Shown: positions 35,550-43,322 of the stretch, piece by piece | How positions within the stretch are numbered: position 1 is the first letter of the stretch | How the letters are laid out: the number at the start of each line of letters is the position of its first letter | Assembly: GCF_020866965.1 (NCBI RefSeq) | Contig: NZ_JAJATX010000009.1 | Span: forward strand, 73,942 to 137,941 | DNA length: 64,000 bases | Direction: 5' to 3' | From: Microvirga roseola | GTDB taxonomy: Bacteria > Pseudomonadota > Alphaproteobacteria > Rhizobiales > Beijerinckiaceae | Position numbers and translations under genes: made by a program | The notes under the pieces: model-generated | Told to the model about the DNA's origin: nothing | The model's input: only the letters and a program-made list of their open reading frames with translations | Databases searched by the model: none

Positions 35550-36704
35550 TTAGATCACGTAGGACTTGAGCGGCGGGAAGCCGTTGAACGCGACCGCCGA
35601 GTAGGTGGTCGTGTAGGCGCCCGTACCCTCGATGAGCACCTTGTCGCCGATCTCCAGCGAGACAGGGAGCAGATAAGGCTCCTTCTCGTAGAGAACATCG
35701 GCCGAGTCGCAGGTGGGACCCGCGAGAACGCACGGCACCTTGCGGTCGTCGTCGCGCTCGCTGCGGATCGGATAGCGGATCGACTCGTCCATCGTTTCGG
35801 CGAGACCGCCGAACTTGCCGATGTCGAGATACACCCAGCGCACCTCGTCCTCGTCGCGGCTCTTCTTCGAGACGAGGACGACCTCGGCCTCGATGATGCC
35901 CGCATTGCCGACCATGCCGCGGCCCGGCTCGATGATCGTCTCAGGGAGACGGTTGCCGAAGTGCTTCGACAGCGCCCGGAAGATCGACTCGCCATAGGCT
36001 TCCACCTGAGGCACGCTCTTCAGGTACTTCGTCGGGAAGCCGCCGCCGAGATTGACCATCGAGAGATGGATGCCGCGGTCGGCGCATTCCCGGAAGATCG
36101 CCGAAGCAGAGCCCAGCGCCTGGTCCCAGGCTCCGGTGTTGCGCTGCTGCGAGCCGACGTGGAAGGACACGCCATAGGCTTCGAGTCCCTGCCGGTACGC
36201 ATGCTCCAGCACGTCCACGGCCATTTCAGGCACGCAGCCGAACTTGCGGGAGAGCGGCCACTCCGCTCCGGCGCCGTCGCACAGGATGCGGCAGAACACC
36301 TTCACCTGGTCAGCCGGGACGCCCACGAGCGCCGCCGCACGGGCGATCTTCTCGACCTCGGCCTCACAGTCGACCGCATAGAGGCGCACGCCAAGCTCGA
36401 GGGCGCGCGCGATGTCGCGCTCCTTCTTGATCGTGTTGCCGAAGGAGATGCGGTCCGGCGTGGCGCCGGCGTCGAGCGCAAGCTGGATCTCGACGACCGA
36501 GGCCGTGTCGAAGCACGAGCCGAGTTCGGCGAGAAGCTTGAGTACCTGCGGCTCCGGGTTGGCCTTCACGGCGTAGAAGACACGCGTGTCAGGAAGCGCA
36601 CGGGCAAACTTGGCATAGTTGTCGCGCACGACCTCGAGGTCGACGACCACGCACGGGCCGTCCTCGCGTCGGTTGCGCAGAAAATCACGGATGCGCTGCG
36701 TCAT
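35550..36704 (-). CDS. Ornithine decarboxylase, fold type III
   Basis: A 384-residue PLP enzyme of the eukaryote-like ODC/DAP decarboxylase fold, converting ornithine (perhaps also lysine) to putrescine (or cadaverine). Landmarks: PLP lysine K47 in YAVKANP, H182 in FHVGSQ, GGGFP (220-224), EPGR (259-262) and the active-site C332-D333 in PTCDSADVLYE contributed across the dimer. The sequence is of the alphaproteobacterial speF-associated type. A structured leader lies more than 300 bases upstream of the ATG, and GGGGAGAG sits before the start, just after a small GGGGC/GCCCC hairpin (36731-36747). It supplies putrescine to homospermidine synthase. Confidence 0.94.
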   Translation of the reverse strand: MTQRIRDFLRNRREDGPCVVVDLEVVRDNYAKFARALPDTRVFYAVKANPEPQVLKLLAELGSCFDTASVVEIQLALDAGATPDRISFGNTIKKERDIARALELGVRLYAVDCEAEVEKIARAAALVGVPADQVKVFCRILCDGAGAEWPLSRKFGCVPEMAVDVLEHAYRQGLEAYGVSFHVGSQQRNTGAWDQALGSASAIFRECADRGIHLSMVNLGGGFPTKYLKSVPQVEAYGESIFRALSKHFGNRLPETIIEPGRGMVGNAGIIEAEVVLVSKKSRDEDEVRWVYLDIGKFGGLAETMDESIRYPIRSERDDDRKVPCVLAGPTCDSADVLYEKEPYLLPVSLEIGDKVLIEGTGAYTTTYSAVAFNGFPPLKSYVI

Positions 36705-37011
36705 GGCGCTCTCCCCACCAAAGGTTCAATGGGGCTCTTCAGGCCCCGGATTGAAGTTCAGACGGTCAGGAGTTCCTGCCGCCCGGCGTCAGCGAGGGAA
36801 GACGCATCCCGCTTCGTGCGATGGAGACACGAGAAGCGTAGATGGGCTCTTCACCCGACGATGCTGCCTTGGATTGGAAGGGTGATTCCCCGTCCGCACG
36901 CCTGGCAATGAGAAACAAGCCTCTTCGGTGCTGACCTTTGGAGGGCCAGCGAGACCAAAAAAGCCCGTTCGTCGTTGCTTTAAGCCACGTCCCCCGCTGA
37001 GAGCGAGGTGC

Positions 37012-37107
37012 GCCGGTTTCGCCTCCGGCTGCCGGTTAGGGGTATCGAGAGCTAGGTTGCTCTCGGGCGGCTGTCCGGCCTCTTGTCCGGATGCCCACCA
37101 ACCGGCA
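37012..37107 (-). ncRNA. Structured leader RNA of ornithine decarboxylase, speF-motif candidate
   Basis: On the minus strand a multi-branched fold is evident: closing stem TGCCGGTT (37107-37100) with AACCGGCA (37037-37030), enclosing stem TCCGG/CCGGA (37091-37087 with 37078-37074) and stem CGAGAG/CTCTCG (37065-37060 with 37051-37046), followed at once by stem GCCGG/CCGGC (37029-37025 with 37016-37012). All stems are perfect. It sits about 310-400 bases before the decarboxylase ATG. The layout recalls the speF leader motif described upstream of alphaproteobacterial ornithine decarboxylase genes; the family match is from memory. Confidence 0.65.
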
Positions 37108-37142
37108 CGCGACCACAGGCACGTGCGAAATTGGGCACGACT

Positions 37143-37171
37143 CAAATAGGCGGAATGAGACGGGATCACAA
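37143..37171 (-). promoter_or_regulatory. Candidate promoter of the ornithine decarboxylase leader
   Basis: On the minus strand TTGTGA (37171-37166), 17 bases and TATTTG (37148-37143). The -10 is poor, but the start it predicts (about 37136) would place the structured leader roughly 30 bases into the transcript. Confidence 0.3.
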
Positions 37172-37342
37172 GACCTTTTGAGCCCCTCGGAAGGATTTTT
37201 TTGATCCGGCTCCGTCCCTTGTCCTAACGGCCGCGGCATTCAGCCTGTATTAAGCGGCAGAGCTACACGGGAGAGGGCTGCAACCCCATATTCCGTTTTC
37301 GCTTTATCCCTCTTTTCAGCCCGGAAAGACCCGATTCCCGTC

Positions 37343-38914
37343 ATGACGAACCTGTCCCGCCGTGTCCTCCTGCAAAGCCTCCTCGCGGCGACTGCGCTTC
37401 CCGCCTTGGCGCAGCAGCCCCAGCCTACGGGAGTGCCGGCCCCCAATCCCTTCGACTACGAGGATGTGGTGCGCCGGGCGCGCGAGCTGGCCGCCGCCCC
37501 CTACGAAGCTTCCCCGGCCCAGCTTCCTGCCCCCCTGAACCGGCTCAGCTTCGACGATTACCGGGATATCCGCTTCCGGCCGGACAAGGCCTTGCTGGCA
37601 GCCGGCGGCGGACCGTTCCGCATGCAGCTTTTCCACCTCGGCTTCCTCTACCAGCGCCCGGTGACGGTGAACGTGATCCGCGAGGGCGTGCCGACGCCTG
37701 TGCCCTACCAGCGGGAGCTGTTCGATTACGGGCGCAACCGGATCGAGAAGCCGCTGCCGGTGAATCTCGGCTTTGCGGGCTTCCGCCTGCACCATCCCCT
37801 GAACGATCCGAAGATCATGGACGAGCTGATCGCGTTCCTGGGAGCGAGCTACTTCCGCTTCCTGGGGGCCGGCCAGAAATACGGCCTCTCGGCGCGCGGC
37901 CTTGCCATCAACGTGGAGGGCGGAGAGGCGGAGGAATTCCCGTTCTTCCGGGAATTCTGGATCGAGATGCCCAAGCGCGACAGCGACCGGGCCATCGTCT
38001 TCGCCCTGCTCGACAGCCCGTCGGTGGCAGGCGCCTACCGGTTCGAGATCTATCCCTCGAAGGAAACCACCGTCGAGGTCATCGCCACGCTGTTTCCCCG
38101 CCAGCCCATCGAGAATGTGGGCCTCGCGCCCCTGACCTCGATGTACTTCAAGGGAGAGAACGATCAGAAGCATACGGAGGACTTCCGGCCAGAACTCCAC
38201 GATTCCGACGGCCTGCTCATGCATACAGGCGCGGGCGAGTGGATCTGGCGACCCCTGCGCAACCCGCAGCAGAAGGCAGTCTCCTCCTTCAGCGACAACA
38301 ATCCGCGCGGCTTCGGCCTTCTGCAGCGGGATCGCGTCTTCGAGAACTATGAGGACCTGGAGGCCTACTACCATCAGCGGCCGGGCTACTGGGTCGAGCC
38401 TGTGGGTGATTGGGGCGAGGGCCGGGTGGAGCTCGTCGAGATCCCGACGCCCGACGAGACTCACGACAATATCGTCGCCTATTGGCAGCCGGCCCGCCCC
38501 TACGAGGCCGGACAGGAGATCCTCGTCTCGTACCGCCTGCGCGCCGTCTCGTCGGAGGCCGGAATGCATCCCGGCGGGCGGGTCGTGAACACTTTCCAGG
38601 CCCCGGCCCGCGCCAGCGGCTCGAACGCGCCGAGCGATCCCACCCTGCGCCGCTTCATCATCGATTTCGCGGACGGGAACCTGCCCTATTACTTCACCGA
38701 TCCGAGCAAGGTGGAGCTGGTCCCCTCCACCTCCGCCGGACGGATCACCCATACCTTCCTGGTCCCGAACGATCACACGAACGGCTTCCGCGCCGCCATC
38801 GACGTGAAGCTCGAGCCTAGTCAGTCCACGGATCTCCGCGCCTTCCTCAGGGCCGGCACCCGAACGCTGACGGAGACTTGGACCTACCCCTGGTCCGCGC
38901 CGGCCGCCTCCTGA
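37343..38914 (+). CDS. Periplasmic glucan biosynthesis protein, OpgG family, paralogue 2
   Basis: A 523-residue MdoG-family protein with a short N-terminal signal (MTNLSRRVLLQSLLAATALP, cleavage near LAQQPQ) that has an RR pair, so either Sec or Tat export. Core motifs parallel paralogue 1: FHLGFLYQRPVTV, FLGASYFRFLGAGQKYGLSARGLAI, LAPLTSMYFKGEN, HDSDGLLMHTG and NPRGFGLLQRDR. It is predicted to act in the periplasm on backbone or branching of cyclic or linear beta-glucans. A long hairpin follows the stop. Having two such proteins suggests the OpgG/OpgD division of labour. Confidence 0.92.
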   Translation: MTNLSRRVLLQSLLAATALPALAQQPQPTGVPAPNPFDYEDVVRRARELAAAPYEASPAQLPAPLNRLSFDDYRDIRFRPDKALLAAGGGPFRMQLFHLGFLYQRPVTVNVIREGVPTPVPYQRELFDYGRNRIEKPLPVNLGFAGFRLHHPLNDPKIMDELIAFLGASYFRFLGAGQKYGLSARGLAINVEGGEAEEFPFFREFWIEMPKRDSDRAIVFALLDSPSVAGAYRFEIYPSKETTVEVIATLFPRQPIENVGLAPLTSMYFKGENDQKHTEDFRPELHDSDGLLMHTGAGEWIWRPLRNPQQKAVSSFSDNNPRGFGLLQRDRVFENYEDLEAYYHQRPGYWVEPVGDWGEGRVELVEIPTPDETHDNIVAYWQPARPYEAGQEILVSYRLRAVSSEAGMHPGGRVVNTFQAPARASGSNAPSDPTLRRFIIDFADGNLPYYFTDPSKVELVPSTSAGRITHTFLVPNDHTNGFRAAIDVKLEPSQSTDLRAFLRAGTRTLTETWTYPWSAPAAS

Positions 38915-38919
38915 ACGGC

Positions 38920-38983
38920 GCCTGCCGCCCGGGCCTTGCCAAATGCGCTTGAACCGCACAGAAGCAAGCCTCGGGCGGCGGGC
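38920..38983 (+). repeat. Long rod-like hairpin between opgG2 and the ABC importer
   Basis: GCCTGCCGCCCG (38920-38931) pairs with CGGGCGGCGGGC (38972-38983) with a single G-T pair; inside, GGC-TTGC (38932-38939, one bulged C) pairs with GCAAGCC (38964-38970); inside again, TGCG pairs with CGCA around a seven-base loop. It starts five bases after the glucan gene stop and ends 29 bases before the importer gene start. No U tract follows. It may be a terminator, an mRNA stabiliser or a leader element. Confidence 0.6.
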
Positions 38984-39012
38984 TCCTTCCTGCCGGGGCG
39001 AAAGGAATGCAG

Positions 39013-40017
39013 ATGAAGCTGAACGCTTTCATGGCGGGACTGTTGGCCGCCTGTCTTGGCGGGAACGCCTTGGCCCAGCAGCCGCTGACAGAGGTGACCT
39101 TCGGCACCAACTGGATCGCCCAGGGAGAGCATGGGGGCTACTATCAGGCTCTCGCTGACGGAACTTACGAAAAGTTCGGCCTGAAAGTCACCATCGTGCC
39201 GGGCGGCCCGCGCGCCAACAACCGCATGCTGATGACCGTCGGCAAGCTCGACTTCTACATGGGCGGCAGCATGATTCAGGCCTTCTCCGCCGTTGAGAAG
39301 GACATCCCGACCGTTGTCGTCGCAGCCCACTTCCAGAAGGAGCCGCAAGTCCTCCTCAGCCATCCGGGCCAGGGCTTCGACACGTTCGAGGATCTGAAGA
39401 AGTCGAATGACATCCTTCTCTCGAAGGATGGCTTTGCGACCTTCTATCAGTGGATGAAGGCCGAGCATGGGTTCAAGGACGACCAGATGAAGCCCTATGG
39501 CTTCAATCCAGCCCCCTTCATCGCCAACAAGGCCGCCCTCCAGCAGGGCTACGTCACATCCGAGCCCCTGACCATCGAGAAGGCCGCTGGCTTCAAGCCC
39601 AGCGTTTTCCTTCTCGCCGATCATGGCTTCAGCACCTACTCCACGACCGTGGAGACGCGCCGCGAACTCATCGAGAAAAGCCCCGATCTCGTGCAGCGCT
39701 TCGTCGATGCATCGACCATCGGCTGGTACAACTACCTTTACGGCGACAACGCGAAGGCGAAGGAACTCATCAAGCGCGACAATCCGGAAATGACGGATGA
39801 GCTTCTGGCTTACTCGCACGCCAAGATGAAGGAGTACGGCATCATCGATTCCGGCGATGCGGAAGAGCTCGGCATCGGCGCCATGACCGACGAGCGCATG
39901 AAGGATTTCTTCGATAAGATGGTGAAGGCCGGCCTCTTCAAGCCCGACCTCGATTACAAAAAGGCCTATACGCTCCAGTTCGTGAACAAGGGTGTAGGCT
40001 TGGACTTGAGGAGATAA
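39013..40017 (+). CDS. ABC importer binding protein, NMT1/THI5-like
   Basis: A 334-residue periplasmic receptor with a signal peptide ending near GGNALAQ (about residue 22). FGTNWIAQGEHGGYYQALADGTYEKFGL is the characteristic opening of NMT1/THI5-like proteins, closest in feel to pyrimidine-precursor (ThiY) or riboflavin-type receptors rather than nitrate or taurine ones. Two ATGs (39007 and 39013) compete; AAAGGA at 39001-39006 abuts the first and is six bases from the second, so 39013 is chosen. No TPP or FMN riboswitch was seen upstream, so the ligand stays open. It is first of three importer genes. Confidence 0.88.
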   Translation: MKLNAFMAGLLAACLGGNALAQQPLTEVTFGTNWIAQGEHGGYYQALADGTYEKFGLKVTIVPGGPRANNRMLMTVGKLDFYMGGSMIQAFSAVEKDIPTVVVAAHFQKEPQVLLSHPGQGFDTFEDLKKSNDILLSKDGFATFYQWMKAEHGFKDDQMKPYGFNPAPFIANKAALQQGYVTSEPLTIEKAAGFKPSVFLLADHGFSTYSTTVETRRELIEKSPDLVQRFVDASTIGWYNYLYGDNAKAKELIKRDNPEMTDELLAYSHAKMKEYGIIDSGDAEELGIGAMTDERMKDFFDKMVKAGLFKPDLDYKKAYTLQFVNKGVGLDLRR

Positions 40018-40054
40018 GGGGAGCGGCGCTTCCTCGGAAGCGTTGCCGCGCGCC

Positions 40055-40837
40055 ATGACAGAGCCAGGATCCACGCTCATCTCGGTCAAGAACGCGACCA
40101 AGGTGTTCGCGAACGGCGTCACGGCTCTCGCAGGGTTCGATCTCGATATCTGCGCCGGCGAATTCGTATCGCTGCTCGGTCCCTCGGGGTGCGGGAAATC
40201 GACGGTGCTGCGCCTCATCGCAGGCCTGAGCCAGCCGACCGAAGGGCGCGTAGTCTGGCCGGATTCATCCGGCGACGATCACCGTAGCGAGATCGGCTTC
40301 GTTTTCCAGGAACCGACCTTGATGCCCTGGGCGAACGTGGCGGACAATGTGTGGCTGCCTTTGCGCCTGCGCGGCGTCTCCCGGCGGGACGCGAGGGAGC
40401 GCATCGCAGAGAGTTTGGCTCTCGTCGGCCTGGAGTCCTTCGCCAAGGCCTACCCGCGAGAGCTTTCAGGCGGCATGAAGATGCGCGCGTCGATTGCGCG
40501 GGCGCTCACGGTGAAGCCTCGCCTCCTCCTGATGGACGAGCCTTTCGCCGCCCTGGACGAGATCACGCGCTTTCGGCTCAACGACGATCTCCTGAGGCTC
40601 CAAAGCGAGCTGCGCTGCACGGTCGTCTTCGTCACCCATTCGGTCTATGAGAGCGCCTATCTCTCAAGCCGGATCGCAATCATGTCCCCGCGCCCCGGCC
40701 GGATCGTTGCCGAAGTCGAAGGGCAAGCTCCAGGCCCGCGGGCTCAAGATTTTCGCACAAGCCTGCATTATACCGATCTCTGCCGGCGCATTTCGACGGT
40801 GCTCATGGATGTGACAGCGGAGGAAAGCCTCCGATGA
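40055..40837 (+). CDS. ABC importer ATPase, nitrate/sulfonate/taurine type
   Basis: A 260-residue ATPase: Walker A GPSGCGKST near residue 46, Q-loop FVFQEPTLMPW, signature LSGGMKMR, Walker B LLLMDEPF and H-loop FVTHSVYE. It pairs with the permease that follows; its TGA overlaps the permease ATG as ATGA (40834-40837). A TTG at 40043 is in frame, but the ATG at 40055 is the more natural start. The spacing from the binding protein gene is 37 bases. Confidence 0.92.
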   Translation: MTEPGSTLISVKNATKVFANGVTALAGFDLDICAGEFVSLLGPSGCGKSTVLRLIAGLSQPTEGRVVWPDSSGDDHRSEIGFVFQEPTLMPWANVADNVWLPLRLRGVSRRDARERIAESLALVGLESFAKAYPRELSGGMKMRASIARALTVKPRLLLMDEPFAALDEITRFRLNDDLLRLQSELRCTVVFVTHSVYESAYLSSRIAIMSPRPGRIVAEVEGQAPGPRAQDFRTSLHYTDLCRRISTVLMDVTAEESLR

Positions 40838-41679
40838 CACCCGCTTCCGGCACACGACCCCCGGCACGCAGGAGCCCGCTCCAGATCCTCCTGCCCCTCG
40901 CCGTTTTCGCAGCTGCGATCGGGGCCTGGGAGGCATATGTCCGGATCGAGGCAGTCCCGCCCTACATCCTGCCGGCCCCGAGCCTGGTTGCGGCGACCCT
41001 CCTGGCCGATTGGCAGGTTCTGTCCGCCTCGCTTCTCACGACCCTGAAAACGACCCTCCTCGGCCTCGTCCTGGCCGTTCTGGGGGGCGTGACGCTCGCC
41101 ATCTGTCTCAGCCTGTCGCGGATCGTCGAGTATTCCCTCTATCCCTTTGCCGTCGTGCTGCAGGTCACGCCCGTCATTGCGATCGCGCCCCTGCTCCTGA
41201 TCTACATGCCGCAGGATCTTGCAGTGCTGGCCTGCGCCTGGCTCGTGGCCTTCTTTCCCGTTATCTCGAACACGATGCTGGGCCTGCAGTCGGTCGACAG
41301 AAACCTGATGGAGCTCTTCGAGCTTTACGGCGCGCCCTCGGGACAGGGGCTCAAGTCCCGCATCGTGTCGCGGCTGAAGGCCTTCTGGTATCTGCGCTGC
41401 CCGGCAGCCCTGCCGGCGTTCCTGACAGGCCTTCGGATTGCGGGCGGCCTGTCCCTCATCGGTGCCGTCGTGGCCGAGATGGCTGCGGGCTCTGCAGGAG
41501 CAGGTTCAGGCCTTGCCTACCGAATCATCGAAAGCCAGTACCGGCTGAACATCCCCCGTCTCTTCGCAGCCCTTGTTCTCCTGGCGGCGACGGGTGTCGT
41601 CCTGTTTCTCCTCCTGTCGGCCGTCACCCATCTTGTCCTGCGGCGCTGGCATGAAAGTGCTCTTCGCGCCGAAAGCTGA
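40834..41679 (+). CDS. ABC importer permease, SsuC/TauC type
   Basis: A 281-residue membrane protein with six or so helices of the binding-protein-dependent permease family. The EAA-like loop is around ELYGAPSGQGLKSRIV. The N-terminal residues are basic and proline-rich, then a first helix at about 17-30. It completes the importer started at 39013. It ends about 105 bases before the MarR gene. Confidence 0.9.
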   Translation: MTPASGTRPPARRSPLQILLPLAVFAAAIGAWEAYVRIEAVPPYILPAPSLVAATLLADWQVLSASLLTTLKTTLLGLVLAVLGGVTLAICLSLSRIVEYSLYPFAVVLQVTPVIAIAPLLLIYMPQDLAVLACAWLVAFFPVISNTMLGLQSVDRNLMELFELYGAPSGQGLKSRIVSRLKAFWYLRCPAALPAFLTGLRIAGGLSLIGAVVAEMAAGSAGAGSGLAYRIIESQYRLNIPRLFAALVLLAATGVVLFLLLSAVTHLVLRRWHESALRAES

Positions 41680-41783
41680 TGTTCCTCGTTTTTCGCCTGT
41701 TATTTTTTGCCGGCTTGTCATCTAACCGTCACGACTCCACGTCCATGCTGCCTAAAGCAAAGCTCCGAATGGCGGGGGAATGG

Positions 41784-42314
41784 ATGGACAAGGACGTCAC
41801 ACATCCGGGCGTGAAGAGCGTCGGCTGGGCTCTGGTTCAGGCCTCGCGCCTGCATCGCAGCCGTACAGGAGACAAGTTGTCCGAGCTCGGCCTCTTCGCT
41901 GGCCAGGAGCAAGTTCTCCAGGCTCTGGCGAATGCAGCGGGCCCTATGACCATGGGAGAGCTCGCCTCCATCCTGCGGGTGCGCCCGCCGACGGCCTCCA
42001 AGACTGTCTCGCGCCTCTCGACTCTGAAGCTCGTCGAGCGCCACACCGAGCCCGGCGACGCCCGGATCGTCCGCGTGAAGCTCACCAAGGAGGGCAAGCG
42101 CAAGGCTGCCGCCATCGACGCGATCTGGGACGAGGTCGAGGCCGAACTTCTGGCCGGCTTCGACAACAAGGACCGCAAGCGCCTGAGGAAGCTCCTGCGC
42201 AGGGCCGCCAAGAACCTCGCCGGCGTTACCGGCGCGGATCAGACCGGCTTCGAGACCGACGATGAACCCGACGAGCTAGAAATCTCGGAGCGGGAACTGG
42301 CCGTCACGGCTTGA
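41784..42314 (+). CDS. MarR family transcriptional regulator
   Basis: A 176-residue winged-helix regulator: MTMGELASILRVRPPTASKTVSRLSTLKLVERH is the HTH and recognition helix, and EPGDARIVRVKLTKEG is the wing with the family DxR motif. The C-terminal tail is unusually acidic (TDDEPDELEISERE). The frame opens at 41679, but GGGGGA at 41773-41778 fits the ATG at 41784 with five-base spacing. It follows the ABC importer in the same direction and may control it or the EamA gene downstream; no operator was identified. Confidence 0.88.
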   Translation: MDKDVTHPGVKSVGWALVQASRLHRSRTGDKLSELGLFAGQEQVLQALANAAGPMTMGELASILRVRPPTASKTVSRLSTLKLVERHTEPGDARIVRVKLTKEGKRKAAAIDAIWDEVEAELLAGFDNKDRKRLRKLLRRAAKNLAGVTGADQTGFETDDEPDELEISERELAVTA

Positions 42315-42375
42315 AATAGTCCTTTTGACCTCTGTCCGGCGCGCAGGAGGGCTGTGCGCTGTTAGCACTCGCCGA

Positions 42376-42401
42376 CGGGATGCCGGACCGCTAGCATCCC
42401 G
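42376..42401 (+). repeat. Hairpin directly in front of the EamA start codon
   Basis: CGGGATGC and GCATCCCG with a ten-base loop end three bases before the ATG at 42405, occupying the place of a ribosome site. It may terminate marR transcripts or block translation of the transporter gene. Confidence 0.5.
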
Positions 42402-42404
42402 ACA

Positions 42405-43322
42405 ATGGCCGATACCGTCCCCTCCTCTGTGCCCGTGCGGACCTCAGCCCACCGGGAGCGCCTGACCGGCATCGCTCTCATGTGTGGGGCGCTGCTTTGC
42501 TTCTCGTGCCTCGACGCCACCGCGAAATGGGTCAACCGCTCGGTCGACCCGCTGGTCACCGTCTGGGCCCGCTACGTCTCGGCGGCCGTCCTTACGTCGC
42601 TGGCCCTCAATCCCGTCACGAAACCCGGTCTCCTGAGGACCCGTCGGCTGCCGCTCCAGCTCATCCGGTCTCTTCTTCTCTTCGTCTCCACGCTCTGCAA
42701 CTTCATTGCCCTGCAATACCTGCAGCTGGTCGAGACCCTCTCGATCATGTTCTCGACCCCCCTGATGGTGGCGCTCCTCGCAGGGCCGATCCTGGGCGAG
42801 TGGGTCGGGGCGCGGCGGCTCATTGCCATTGGGATCGGGTTCATCGGCATCCTTGTCATCACGCGGCCCGGCCTCGGGACCATGCATCCTGCGATCCTGC
42901 TCTCGCTGGCAGGAGCCATCGCCTATGCCTTCTATGGGATCGTCACACGGATGCTGGCGGCTACAGATTCCTGGGCAACGACCACCATCTATTCGAGCAT
43001 TGCGGGCATCGCCCTGATGACGCCGCTGCTGCCCTGGATCTGGACGACGCCGCCATCGGCGCTCACCTGGTTTCTCCTGGCGATGACGGGCGCCTTCGGG
43101 GCCTTCGGGCACTGGCTCCTGGTGCTCGCCCACATCCGGGCTCCGGCGGCGATCCTCTCGCCCTTCATCTACACCCAGATCGTCTGGATGCTGGCCCTGG
43201 GCTATATCGTCTTCGGCGACTGGCCCGATTCATGGACCTTCGTAGGTGCAAGCATCGTCATCGCCTCCGGGCTTTACCTGATCTATCGTGAGCGCGTCAG
43301 ATCCAAGGGATCCCCTCAATGA
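42405..43322 (+). CDS. EamA/DMT superfamily transporter
   Basis: A 305-residue inner-membrane protein with ten predicted helices and the duplicated EamA fold (repeats about 20-145 and 160-290), each with the FxxxP-like pattern (MFSTPLMVALLAGPILGE in the first). Members export metabolites or amino acids; substrate unknown. The start at 42405 has no normal ribosome site because a hairpin ends three bases before it; the next Met is inside helix 1. Its TGA overlaps the next ATG as ATGA. Confidence 0.87.
   Translation: MADTVPSSVPVRTSAHRERLTGIALMCGALLCFSCLDATAKWVNRSVDPLVTVWARYVSAAVLTSLALNPVTKPGLLRTRRLPLQLIRSLLLFVSTLCNFIALQYLQLVETLSIMFSTPLMVALLAGPILGEWVGARRLIAIGIGFIGILVITRPGLGTMHPAILLSLAGAIAYAFYGIVTRMLAATDSWATTTIYSSIAGIALMTPLLPWIWTTPPSALTWFLLAMTGAFGAFGHWLLVLAHIRAPAAILSPFIYTQIVWMLALGYIVFGDWPDSWTFVGASIVIASGLYLIYRERVRSKGSPQ

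Larger units (their letters stand above)
36705..37342. other. 638-base intergenic region, divergent odc and opgG2
   Basis: Contains the structured leader (37012-37107), its candidate promoter, a T6 run on the minus strand (36962-36957) preceded by a weak AAAGC/GCTTT hairpin that might attenuate, and the small hairpin before the decarboxylase ribosome site. The opgG2 promoter should lie in 37200-37330, but no clear hexamers were found. Short open frames here lack coding character. Confidence 0.6.

Noticed and set aside
37316-38959. 547-codon minus-strand frame opposite opgG2
   Set aside because: Antisense shadow of a well-conserved OpgG protein.
38915-39012. TPP or FMN riboswitch ahead of the NMT1/THI5-like importer
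   Set aside because: None of the conserved core sequences of those riboswitches is present; only a long hairpin is seen.
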